A DNA stretch of 64,000 bases from Lithospermum erythrorhizon (lineage: Eukaryota > Streptophyta > Magnoliopsida > Boraginales > Boraginaceae), in NCBI GenBank assembly GCA_019722365.1, contig JADFUC010000468.1, positions 109,240 to 173,239 on the forward strand, given 5' to 3'. Of the stretch, positions 1 through 9,706 are shown piece after piece. Below the pieces are notes generated by a model. That model ran no database searches and had not been told where the DNA came from. It was given only the letters and a program-made list of their open reading frames with translations. The position numbers and the translations under genes are program-made. The stretch's first letter is position 1, and each line of letters opens with the position of its first letter.

Positions 1-971
1 TGAAAGATTCTCTACATATTTTTTTGTATACTATTCAAAGTACAAAATTATATCAAATTTATGCAATGCACAAAAATATAACATCTTATTTACGAAATAC
101 AAAATATTACACGATCTATGTATTCTCTTTTAATTTTGGGGTAATAATACTAATTTTTGGGGTACGTATCACCAAAAATTTATCGAATATTTCAATATAT
201 GTCAATAGTTTAACTTTGGGTAACGATAGACAAATCGATCAAAAGTTTCAAAAATATATCAACAAATTTATGCAAATTATAAAAATATAACATCAAATTT
301 ATACAAAATATAAAAATATATCATCAAATTTACCATATACGAATCGGGGAACGGAGCAATTTGAAAGCTTACTCAAGTCCCATGTTCTCAAATCTCCTAA
401 ATATGTGAGTAGAACACATAATTATTTACCATGAATAGTTCCTATAATAACTATCCATTAAGTATCATATTTATGATCATCACGCTATCGAGAGTTTTCG
501 ATTATTTCTCACGCTTACGAGATAAAAATCTCGTAAATATTAAATTATTGTGAGTTTGTTCATTCATCACTTAATATTTTATGATACATGTGATTAATTA
601 CAAAGTTAATTATTCACAACATAAGCTCGTTTTAAAATTAATCTAAAAAATGATGCACTATGAAATCTTATAGTGAGTTAGAGAGGTTGTACCATGAACA
701 AGCAACTAGTTTATGTAATATTACAACATAAGCCCTCTACACGAATATACAACTATACAACATTCAACGCAACCTTGTATTCTTGTAATGCTTCCAAAAC
801 TCATCAAGACATCTCATTAAGAATCACACTTTTCATAAGAAAAAAGACAACATTCGCATCAACGAGGTAAAAGCCAAACCTTGAACAAACAATTTCATGT
901 TTTAGTAAATTCATTTTTTTATTTAATCCATCTCAAATTTTGACTAATTTGATGACAATTCCGTTTTCAGT
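1..971. other. AT-rich 5' flank of the apgM-like gene
   Basis: No gene is visible here. The first 330 bases are very AT-rich and contain a loosely repeated phrase of the form 'caaatttatRcaaaatataaaaatat' (about 20-40 base spacing, roughly positions 40-330), probably a degenerate tandem repeat. The short reading frame at 24-290 is low-complexity and shows no family resemblance. The stretch up to 971 should contain the promoter and 5' UTR of the downstream gene. I see no convincing TATA box close to the ATG at 972. Confidence 0.5.
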
Positions 972-3900
972 ATGGTGAATTCAGAAGAATCGAAGAAAAG
1001 GGTGGCATTCATATTAATCGATGGAGTTGGGGATGTATCGATTCCCAAATTGGGGTTCAAGACTCCATTGCAAGCAGCTAACATACATAACATGGATGCA
1101 ATCGCTTCTGCAGGTCTGAACACTGAAGAAAAAAAGAGAGGGGGGGTGTTAATGAGGGGGGTAGAGGAAATATTAAATTTCAATAACATATTAAATTTTT
1201 ATATTTTTTCATTCTTCCTATGGTATGAAGTTATTCGTCTCTTAAACAAAAGATGCCCAACATGGATGCAATAGCTTGTGGAGGTGTGGACAGTGGAAAT
1301 ATAATTTCGTTAAGCATTTTTTCAATAACTATAATCATTATTTTATAAAGATTATGTTGTTCGCCCCTTAAATTTTTATAATTTTTCTTATTTGTATGGT
1401 ATCGAGATATCCACCCCCTTATACAAAGACACTTTAACATGGATGCAATTGGTTTTGCAGGAGTGAATGGTTTGATGGATCCAGTTGAAGTTGGTTTGGG
1501 ATGTGGAAGTGATACTGCTCATCTTTCTTTGCTTGGTTATGATCCAAGAAAGTATTATCGTGGTAGAGGTGCTTTTGAATCTATGGGGGCTGGTCTTGCT
1601 ATGTCTCCTGGTGATATTGCTTTCAAAGTATGCTTTTTTTTTTATTCTTCTTGTTGTGTTTCATTTCATTGTATATTGTCTTGTTTGTTTTCTTTTATGT
1701 TTCTTTGTGTCCGTAAGGTTACATACTAAAACCAAGTGGTAATAGCTGGAGAAAGCCTAGTACCTTATCAATACACCTGAATTGTTAATCTACCAGTGTG
1801 CGATTGAGTTTATGGAACTTATTAATATACTCGTAAGGTATTAATCTACCACTGCGCGATCAGATTTATGGAACTTATTAATGTACTTGTAAGGTATTAT
1901 TAATGTCATTGTGTGACTTGTTTTATGGACCTTATTAATATATTTGAAAGTTCTTAATGTATCATTATGCGCCTGGGGTTGTGGATCTTATTAATATACC
2001 CAGAATGTCTTAATCTTTCATTCTGCGAGCAGGTTTATGGACCTTATTAATACATTCAGAAGATATTGATATACCAATGTGCGATTGGTTTATCGACCCC
2101 ATTAATATACGTGGAAGATCTTAATCTGCCATTGCGACTGGGTTTCCAATAGTCTGTTTGTTTATACTTTGTTGTATGTGCGTTTGATAAATTATGATCA
2201 CAGAAAAAATGATGTGTGAGATTCATATTTTGCATTCTTGATGTGCATTGTCTTATTTTTGGGTTTATTCCTATACTCCATCTTTAGCAAAAAGATTGTC
2301 TAGTGTTGAGTTTAGATGGTTGACTTTTTGAATTTTGAAATCAAATATATTTGTATGTGTTGTATAACATTTGATGAAAAACATATCAAAATATGATATT
2401 TTCAACTTACTTTACTATTAAGATGATAATTTTGATTCAAATTAAAGTTATGTATCCCTTAATGTCCCAAAATTTTACATTTTCGACCATCAAATTAAAG
2501 AATTATTAGTTTCCATACCAGCTGAAGTATGATTTATTTTCATACTCAATTTCAGAAGTTGAAATTGATATGAACTGTTCTAGCATTTTACCTTTGTTGT
2601 TGTTGTTGTAAAGGGAGACGTTGGTTTAGTCATTATATTTTTTATTGGACTCTCATTTTGTCATTATATTTTATTGACTCTCATTTTTTGTCATATATCT
2701 ATTCAGTGCATTCTTTTTGAGATACATGTTCATGACATATGTATGCAATAGAAGTATATGTGAGTATGTTTATTTGTTAAGAGAGTTACATTATCATATA
2801 TTATTTCCTCATGCATTTCTAATTGCTATTAGGCATTGTTTATTATAGCCAAATTTTACACTGATGAGAAACTGGTGTAGTGACTGGGGTAGAAGGCTTG
2901 GATAGGCACTCCCCTCAAGAAGAAGGCCAATACTGTGTGCAGCGTTGGACCGAATGACTCTACCATCTTTCCCCGAATATGAAGTTAGAGTTAGGTACAT
3001 TCTATAGACTGCCTTGCAGGGATTGGGTTAAATCTAGCAAGCAGAATTCGATGAAAAGGATTGTTTGTTTCTAACCAAACCAAGCTACATTTTTTTTTAC
3101 CTATCTGATTATCTCTCCTAGGGAGTGAAGTCACATATGGGGGATAGATATTGATATGGATGGAGATATTGTAATAAATTGTTCAATGTAGTTCTGCTCA
3201 TGATTGGCATGTAATGTATACATGTGTTTTAGAAATGAGAAGCTAATTTAATATTTTGCTCAGGTATGCTACAGAGCATAGATGTGGGGTAGTTGTAAAA
3301 GGACCAAAGTTAAGTGGAAATATATCCGGTACAGATCCGTTGAAAGATAACCGTTTACTGTTACAAGCAGAAGGTCTTGATGATACTGAAGAAGCCAAAC
3401 ATACTGCTAGAGTTGTTAATGAATTATCGAAGGAGATGTCTAGTATTTTGGTTGCTCATCCAATCAACCAAAAGAGAGCATCAAAAGGAAAGAATATTGC
3501 TAATATTGTTCTTTTACGGGGTTGTGGTATTCGAATAGAGGTATGCTATTCATGGTTAACAATTCACTTGTATTGCTGTCTTCGCTTAATATCAGCATGT
3601 TGGTGAAACCATATGAGTTTATAAATGTTTCTAAGGTGCTTTATTTTGTAGTGCAGGTTCCTCAATTTGTCGACATACATGGGTTGTGGCCATGTATGGT
3701 AGCTCCTACCAAAATCATTGCTGGCTTGGGCATGTCCCTTGGACTTGATATCCTCGAAGCCCCAGGAGCAACTGGGGACTATAGAACCCTGTTAACCTCA
3801 AAAGCAACTGCCATAGCTGATGCACTCTCGGCACCTTTGCAGTCTTGTCCTAATGTTTTTGTACCTGGGGAAGACGAAAATAAACCAGGTAGATCTGATG

Positions 3901-4831
3901 GGTATGATTTTGGGTTCCTTCACATAAAGGTAACTAACAATCATATTAATGCTCAAACTTATATCAATTATACATCATAAAGACACGAACACCTTTACCT
4001 TTCTTCACATCTTTATGTTTCTTTCATACCTTCTTAGCTCAATTATTTTCAGCTGCCAACTTGACAACTTCTCAGGAACAAGAGAATGTTACTAGAAAAT
4101 AAAGCTTTAATAGTTTCTCCTCTTCTGGCCACCATCATTGTAGTAGCTAAGAAACATCGGTAGAACCGCGTTATCCAAATATCATATATGCTTCAATGAA
4201 GTCACTTGTTTTTTTCTATGGTTGATACTATTATCTTTGGTGCAGTCAGTATGCAATAAATACATCTTCTACATATGTAATAAGAATGTAGATGCATGCA
4301 TTGAATTGGTCGACTTTTAATCTGGTGTATTCAATAAGATGAGCCATTCCTCTCTAATTACTTCAGGCTGTGGATGACGCTGGTCATGATAAAGCTACCG
4401 TATTCAAAGTTAAAGCGTTAGAGGCCGTGGATAAAGCTATTCGACAGCTGGCAAGGCTTCTTTGGCAAGCAGAATCAAGTGGGAAATTCCAATATTCTAT
4501 TTGTGTTACTGGAGACCATTCTACACCAGTCGAGTATGGAGACCACAGCTTTGAACCGGTTCCATTCACCTTGTGCCGATTGAAAGATTTCAGCAACTGA
4601 GGCGAAGAAAGTTACAACATCCTCGATCCATTCCCTTTACCGGCTGTAAAAGTTGGAGAAGATTTAACTCGTGATGCTGAAATTGAAGAAACAAAAGGCG
4701 GGAAACAGCTCAAATCTTTCAATGGTGATTCAGTTTGTGAATTTCATGAGATTGATGCTGCCAGAGGTTGCCTTGGAAGATTTCCTGGAAGTGAGATGAT
4801 GGGAATCATAAAGACATTTCTCACACTCTGA
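972..4831 (+). CDS. apgM-type 2,3-bisphosphoglycerate-independent phosphoglycerate mutase-like protein, six exons, frame disturbed
   Basis: Family role: interconversion of 3- and 2-phosphoglycerate by a metal-dependent enzyme of the alkaline-phosphatase superfamily; plants carry a homologue of the archaeal apgM form, presumably cytosolic. Exons read from the sequence: 972-1113, 1461-1627, 2849-2994, 3264-3540, 3657-3929, 4367-4831. All introns are GT–AG and the phases agree, giving 489 codons plus stop, close to the family length as I recall it. Motifs: LIDGVGD (residue 17 Asp), [14 protein letters not shown] from residue 63 (active-site Ser/Thr region), DDAGHD near 338 and [14 protein letters not shown] from 383 (metal ligands). 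Exon 3 joins neighbours in phase but has internal frame excursions and a TAG at 2903-2905; exon 6 has an in-frame TGA at 4598-4600, after which the same frame continues with family-like sequence to the TGA at 4829. This is either consensus error or a recent pseudogene. Family assignment is secure; functionality is not. Confidence 0.85.
1091..1468 (+). repeat. Three-copy tandem repeat spanning exon 1 end, intron 1 and exon 2 start
   Basis: The exonic phrase 'catggatgcaat' occurs at 1091, 1261 and 1438 (spacings 170 and 177). Each copy continues with a version of the Ala-Ser-Ala-Gly-Val-Asn coding sequence. The bases between copies also match: 'ttcaataac', then 'ttaaatttttata', then 'gtatggtat' or 'ctatggtat'. 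The array is therefore a diverged direct duplication of a unit of about 170 bases. The 5' splice site (1114) lies in copy 1 and the 3' splice site (1459-1460) in copy 3. Confidence 0.8.
1785..2153 (+). repeat. Minisatellite in intron 2 of the apgM-like gene
   Basis: About six and a half diverged copies of a 56-59 base unit lie in tandem. Each unit starts near 'ttaatctaccattgtgcga', continues with 'gtttatggaccttattaat' and ends near 'atactcggaaggt'. Units can be told apart by eye at about 1785, 1843, 1900, 1957, 2013, 2069 and 2124. A similar phrase, 'ggaagatcttaatctacta', reappears at about 42340, so the unit may derive from a dispersed element. Confidence 0.75.
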
Positions 4832-5600
4832 TTCATGTTACTCTTGAATGGACCGAAAATGCTGTTTTTTGTTAAGCTCGGTATGAAATTTACTGTTACA
4901 TTTGAAGACGGGGAGATGTTTACAAAGCTAAGGAATGACAATTGCTAAACAATGAAACCATCAGTTGGCAAGTGAGATATACTTTAACTTTTTAGCATTT
5001 GCCAATCTTTGGATATGTAAACATACACCAGTTTGAGTCCAAATTGGTTGGTATGTGAAATCATCAATGTGAACAATAACAATAAACAGGTAACATGTCC
5101 CAAATTTGAATCTCTATAAAGAGGTTTCGGTCTAATAAGCATGGGGAGGGGAAGGGGTTTGATTGTAGATAAAGTAACGACTATCTACAACAAATACTTT
5201 ACAATCGATAATAACAGTAGTAGATAGTGTAATGATTAATTAATTGATCGAGTGAGATGCACAAACGAAAGGAGAAGAATCCAAATGTAAGATGAAAAAT
5301 AGGGCATCTTTCATACGTTAAGATGGCATGGGCAACCCACTACGATTTTGAGTTACATATATCAATACACAATTCTCCAGCCTCATAATTGTATGTCTAT
5401 ATTCTTTGTATCAAGTCCTTCAACTTTCTTTGTATATGTACGATAAAGCCATTTGAGACAATTAAATTCCTGAATTGAAAAAATTGGCGTATCCAAGTGG
5501 AGCAGTCGAATGTGTATTGTTTAATCCCTAAAGTGGCAAACATTATTTTATGATTCACACTATCATATCACTCTCTGCAACTCATTATTTTCTTCTCCTA
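4832..5600. other. 3' flank of the apgM-like gene
   Basis: This is non-coding sequence after the predicted stop at 4831. It probably includes the 3' UTR; candidate polyadenylation signals of the 'aataaa' type occur near 5080. I see no further gene before the transposon remnant that starts around 5.6 kb. Confidence 0.4.
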
Positions 5601-5639
5601 ATTAACATGTGCATATTTAACAAAAATATTATGGGACTC

Positions 5640-6660
5640 GACCCCTTTCGAATTTCAACGGCAAGTGCCTGGCATCTCTCTGGCTGGCTATTAGTTAGAT
5701 TCGAGCAACGAATACTATGCTACATTTTGAATAACATTCTATATTATACGATACATTTCAATATTCGATAATATCGTAACACTATATTGTTTGTCTTTTG
5801 ATAATTTCATTTGAAAATAAGACATCCATTATATATATTATTTTCATAACACTTCCCCTTGGATGTCTAGTAATCAATAAGAATATGACTCGTTAAAATC
5901 TTACTAGGAAAGACCTGTTTGGGGATAAAAATCCATTGAAGGAAACAGAGTGCATTATTCTTAACATACGCTTACAATGTTGCCTCATTAAAACCTTATC
6001 AGGAAAATCTATTTGGGACAAAATCTCGATTAAGGAAAAAAGAGTATAACGCGTATTAACTCCCCCTCATGGCCACATCACTTGACATCATTTAGTCGAC
6101 GTAGTCCTATATTTCTGGATAGCTTTGCAAATATTGAGGTAAGAAGTGACTTGTTGGATTATCACAAAATCGAATTTGTTGAACATCGATTTTACCATTT
6201 TTCTAAAGATCATGGGTAGAAAAGAACATCAATATATTTTGTTCTATCATCTTTGATATGTCATTCATTTAACTGTACAATATATTTACAATTAACGTCA
6301 TAAAGATCATCAGGACCAACTTTCATATGATAAATCATAAGTAATATGGATCAATTGGATCATATTCCTCAACCAAATGCATTCACGACTTGCTTCTTGC
6401 ATTTCAAGATTTTTGCATAGTTGAATGATATTACCGATATAGTTTGTTTCATACATAACCATGAAATACGTCACTATTAATAAATGGACACCATGTAGGT
6501 GATCTTCCAATATAGATCATATAAGTATTATGCATTCACATAATTAATTGTGTATAAATTGATGTTCTACTGGAATAATCTTATATCCCTAATATATTTA
6601 ACTTCATTCCAATGCATTCGCGTTGATATTTCCTCCTAATATATATTACTACTTCAATAA
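5640..6660 (-). mobile_element. Truncated Ty1/copia remnant (LTR edge, 3' region and RNase H end)
   Basis: Read on the minus strand, this stretch resembles the 3' end of the copia element at 53816-59222. The ribonuclease H stretch at 6310-6510 contains EASRECIWLRNMIQ, a phrase typical of plant copia elements. It is followed by a 'gagggggagtta' phrase shared with 58.8 kb, a polypurine tract next to 5852, and an LTR edge reading TGTTATGAAAATAAT inward from 5851. Upstream pol, gag and the 5' LTR are missing and the remaining LTR diverges after its first bases. It is a dead fragment. Orientation and family are clear; the ends are approximate. Confidence 0.75.
6310..6510 (-). pseudogene. Copia reverse-transcriptase/RNase H fragment
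   Basis: This 66-codon open stretch on the minus strand carries the EASRECIWLRN phrase found in the RNase H region of Ty1/copia polyproteins. It has no gag, protease or integrase part attached, and no start codon of its own that makes sense. It is a remnant inside the 5.6-6.7 kb element. Confidence 0.7.
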
Positions 6661-6697
6661 CATTTATATATGATACTTCGGGACCAAATAATTCTTT

Positions 6698-6790
6698 TGT
6701 ACTTTCTCTTGTCAATCAATATTGTAAAATTTATTAGTAATTTTTTACCATGAAAAGTTAAATTTGACAATCTTTTAAAATGTAGGGAGT
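6698..6790. mobile_element. Possible short MITE fragment
   Basis: The right edge reads 'gacaatcttttaaaatgtag' followed by 'ggagta'. This resembles the terminal repeat of the MITE at 44498-44689 ('aagattgtc' and its complement). The left edge near 6698 ('tactttctcttgtcaat') is only a weak partner. It abuts the better MITE that follows. Confidence 0.3.
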
Positions 6791-7027
6791 AATACCTTCA
6801 TTTTAAATTAATTGACTTTCTCACTTTTCGAGACACAATATTAATCATCAATTACTTTTTATATAGATTATGAAAAATTACAAAAAATAATATTATGAAA
6901 ATAATTTTAAAACCAAATTCAATGATATCAATTTTATATTTTTCGGATTAGTGAATAAAAAGTAATTTATAATCAAAACCTTGACATGTAATTTTAAAAT
7001 GTCAATTAATTTAAAATGGAGGGAGTA
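6790..7027. mobile_element. Stowaway-like MITE upstream of the AT74-type gene
   Basis: The left edge 'cattttaaattaattgac' (from about 6799) and the right edge 'gtcaattaatttaaaatgg' (ending about 7019, then 'agggagta') are inverted repeats. The outer bases fit the TACTCCCTCC ends typical of plant Tc1/mariner-derived MITEs. The element is about 238 bases, AT-rich and non-coding. Its right edge runs straight into the only TATA-like sequence before the next gene. Confidence 0.75.
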
Positions 7028-7036
7028 TAAAATATA
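7024..7036 (+). promoter_or_regulatory. TATA-like element at the MITE edge
   Basis: The sequence 'agtataaaatatatg' at the right boundary of the MITE contains TATAAAATA and lies about 250 bases before the ATG at 7284. It is the best core-promoter candidate for the AT74-type gene. Transcription from it is an inference. Confidence 0.4.
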
Positions 7037-7283
7037 TGGCCTCATTTAAGTGCATTCTGTTAATGTATTGGTAACATTAACATGCCAACTCATAAGAGGT
7101 AATGGCGTACATGATTGGAACTTTGAAATCTACCTTCATAAGTCAAAGAAAGTACACAAACCCACTAAGATATTTCAAAGCTTTAATTAATATCCTTCTC
7201 CGAAACTACAAATACCATCTTCAACAGTACCCATTTCTCAAAAAACAAAAAGCTCTCTCCCAATATAAACATCTTCTTAAACA

Positions 7284-9379
7284 ATGCAAAGTTACCAAAA
7301 AAAGTCATTACCAAAACGGATCATTTTGATCCGTCACGGTGAAAGCCTCGGGAATGTGGACGAAAAGATATTCGGAATTACATCAGACTACAAGATTCCA
7401 CTCACTCCATCGGGAATGAAGCAAGCAGAAAAAGCCGGAAAACAGATTCTTAACATAGTATCAGAGTCAAGGGACTGGAACGTATACTTCTACGTTTCGC
7501 CCTATTGCAGGACACGGGAAACGTTGAAAGGGATCGGAAAGGCTTTTCCGAAGAATAGGGTAATAGGAGTGAAGGAGGAATGTAGAGTGAGGGAACAAGA
7601 TTTTGGGAACTTTCAGGATTTTGAGAAGATGAAGGAGTTGAAGGAAATTAGGAATAGGTATGGAACGTTTTTTTACAGGTTTCCTGAAGGTGAATCTGGT
7701 GCTGATGTTTTTGATAGGGTCTCAAGTAAGTCTACTTTTTCACATTTACTGTGGTCTCTTTGCTTTGACTTTCTATCAAGTAATTACTCTTTTTTTTACG
7801 TGCTACTCCTTCCGATTTGCTTAGTCAGGCATCATAATATTTTTTACGTTAATTAAGAATCAATTAAGAATGTAATATATTTTACCTATATATCCTTAAT
7901 TAATAACTAAAATAATAATTAATATCATTAAACATAAAATAGCTTTTATGCTCATTATGTAATTTTTGAATACATTAAATAGTAGCTTAAAAGGAAAAAT
8001 TAATGAAACATTGTATTGAAATTCCAAAGTAACAATTATTTTGAAATAAAAAAAATTTATTAGGATGTCAAGTAAAAAAAATTGGAAGGAGTATATATTT
8101 TCTTGATATAATTAATTGATTTGAAAAGTAAAAAAAAATTCAATTAAAATGGATGGAATTATTTTTGTTCTCATCAAAGCGTTTGATCATACAAGAATGT
8201 TACGAAATAGTTTATTAAAAGTCAACGTAGAAGTAGTTAAATCCAGCTGCTATTGTTCCACTTATAGCCGTATAATTAGGTACCCCCATTAACTTCTAGA
8301 TTTTAAAGACTTACAGGGGTAGAATTATAGTGCATAATCCAAAATAATTATGTATACAATTCATGATTAGTACACATATTAATCAAAGTTTGTGTGCATT
8401 TTTATTCGGGATTACATGCTCTATGTGTACTCACAAAGTAATGCGATATGATGTTACTCATTCACAGTGCAATATAACTCACAGCTAATATAAGTGTACT
8501 CGCACTTGGTACAAATATTACTTGTAGAGTTTATGCATCTAGCATAAAATTTGGTTTATGCACAATAACTCATGCGGTTCTATCGACACTAGTTAGTGCT
8601 AACATGTAAATTTAACTATTGCATTCTAAACCCCTCATTAGTATTTAAAAAAGTCGAGGTCTTTCGAAGTGTTTGTTGAGACGGACAAAGTCAGAGAAAA
8701 CCTCTGAAGAAGCCATCAATTAAACAAGTTGTAAGTTGGCCTACTAAATACATTTTCAACTAGAAAAAAAGGCTGTAAACGTTCCACTGATTGTTCCAGT
8801 TTACCTGAGATGTTGATTGAATGTTTTCTGACACCAAATTGCTCTGTTTCAAAAACCTTATGCATAGGTCTTATTTATGTTGTGATATTTGTACACCACA
8901 TATAGATTTGTAAACGAATAATTGCAGGTTTCCTTGAATCTCTATGGCGGGACATAGACATGAATCGATATCCAGATAACTGTTATTCGGACAACAACCT
9001 GAACCTCATAATCGTGTCACACGGATTATGTATACGAATATTCCTCATGAGGTGGTTCAAATGGACAGTGGAGCAATTCGAGCTACTATACAATCCCAAG
9101 AATGCTGAATACAGAGTCATGGAATTGGGACAAGATGGAGACTATAGTCTCTCAATACATCACAGTGATGAAACTCTTCAAGCTTGGGGGCTGTCTCCAG
9201 AAATGATAGCAGAACAGAAATGGAGGGCTAAGGGAGATTTGAGTGAGAAGAGGTTGTGGAATTGTGAGGCATTCTTTGATAGTCTTGCGGAGACAGATGA
9301 AAGCGAAGATGAAGCAATTTTAGGTCACCGTGATTTGACCTCCTCACAAATTGACGGGTCGGGGTGTGGGGGCACCTAA
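7284..9379 (+). CDS. AT74: Phosphoglycerate mutase-like protein, AT74 type (histidine phosphatase superfamily)
   Basis: Two exons, 7284-7725 and 8928-9379, joined by a GT–AG intron in phase 1, give 297 aa. RHGES sits at residues 17-21, with His18 the expected phospho-acceptor; VSHG with His179 is the second catalytic histidine region. Also typical of AT74 proteins are VSPYCRTRETL, REQDFGNFQ, YRFPEGESGADVFDRVS, ESLWRDIDMNR, RWFKWTVEQFE, AEYRVMELGQDGDYSL and WGLSPEMIAEQKWRA. Members have a dPGM-like fold; their substrate is not established, so the family name should not be read as a glycolytic function. No signal peptide or membrane segment is visible. The ATG at 7284 is chosen because homologues start a few residues before LPKRIILIRHGES. 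Another open stretch from 7102 ends in a different frame at 7329, and could be an N-terminal extension if one base is wrong. The gene looks intact. Its intron contains a MITE. Confidence 0.93.
7804..8093. mobile_element. Stowaway-like MITE in the AT74-type intron
   Basis: The ends are inverted: TACTCCTTCCGATTT starting at 7804 and 'aaattggaaggagta' ending at 8093. The body is AT-rich and has no coding capacity. At 290 bases it makes up about a quarter of the 1.2 kb intron, and starts 78 bases after the splice donor. Confidence 0.7.
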
Positions 9380-9706
9380 GGAGTTGCAACTCCTTTTGAA
9401 CCCAAGCATGCAACTGATTTCTTATTATGAAGCTGTAGCATATAACAGAAGACTACTTGATTACCTTGAATTTTACTCCCTTCATAACTAAAAGTGTGTC
9501 GCATTTGTTTTTTTAGTAGTTAAACTCAGCAAATGTTGTCTCGTAATTGACACTTTTAACCTGTAACTTTGATTCGATTCAATGTTATCATGTCAATTGA
9601 AAATTATACGAAAACAGTATCCATTGGAAGTCGGACATATGGTAGATGTTTGGCTTCTCTCGTCATGTTCAGATTTGTTAAGTTCAGCTAATATGTTTGC
9701 GCTGCC
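9380..9706. other. 3' flank of the AT74-type gene up to the retrotransposon nest
   Basis: This non-coding sequence probably contains the 3' UTR. It ends in CTGCC (9702-9706), the left copy of the target-site duplication of the 32 kb insertion, so the nest starts only 327 bases after the stop codon. Any natural polyadenylation site must lie within this short interval, or be supplied by the LTR. Confidence 0.6.

Noticed and set aside
1231..1440. Minus-strand open frame within intron 1 of the apgM-like gene
   Set aside because: It lies antisense to the exon-junction repeat and is explained by the duplication; no family resemblance.
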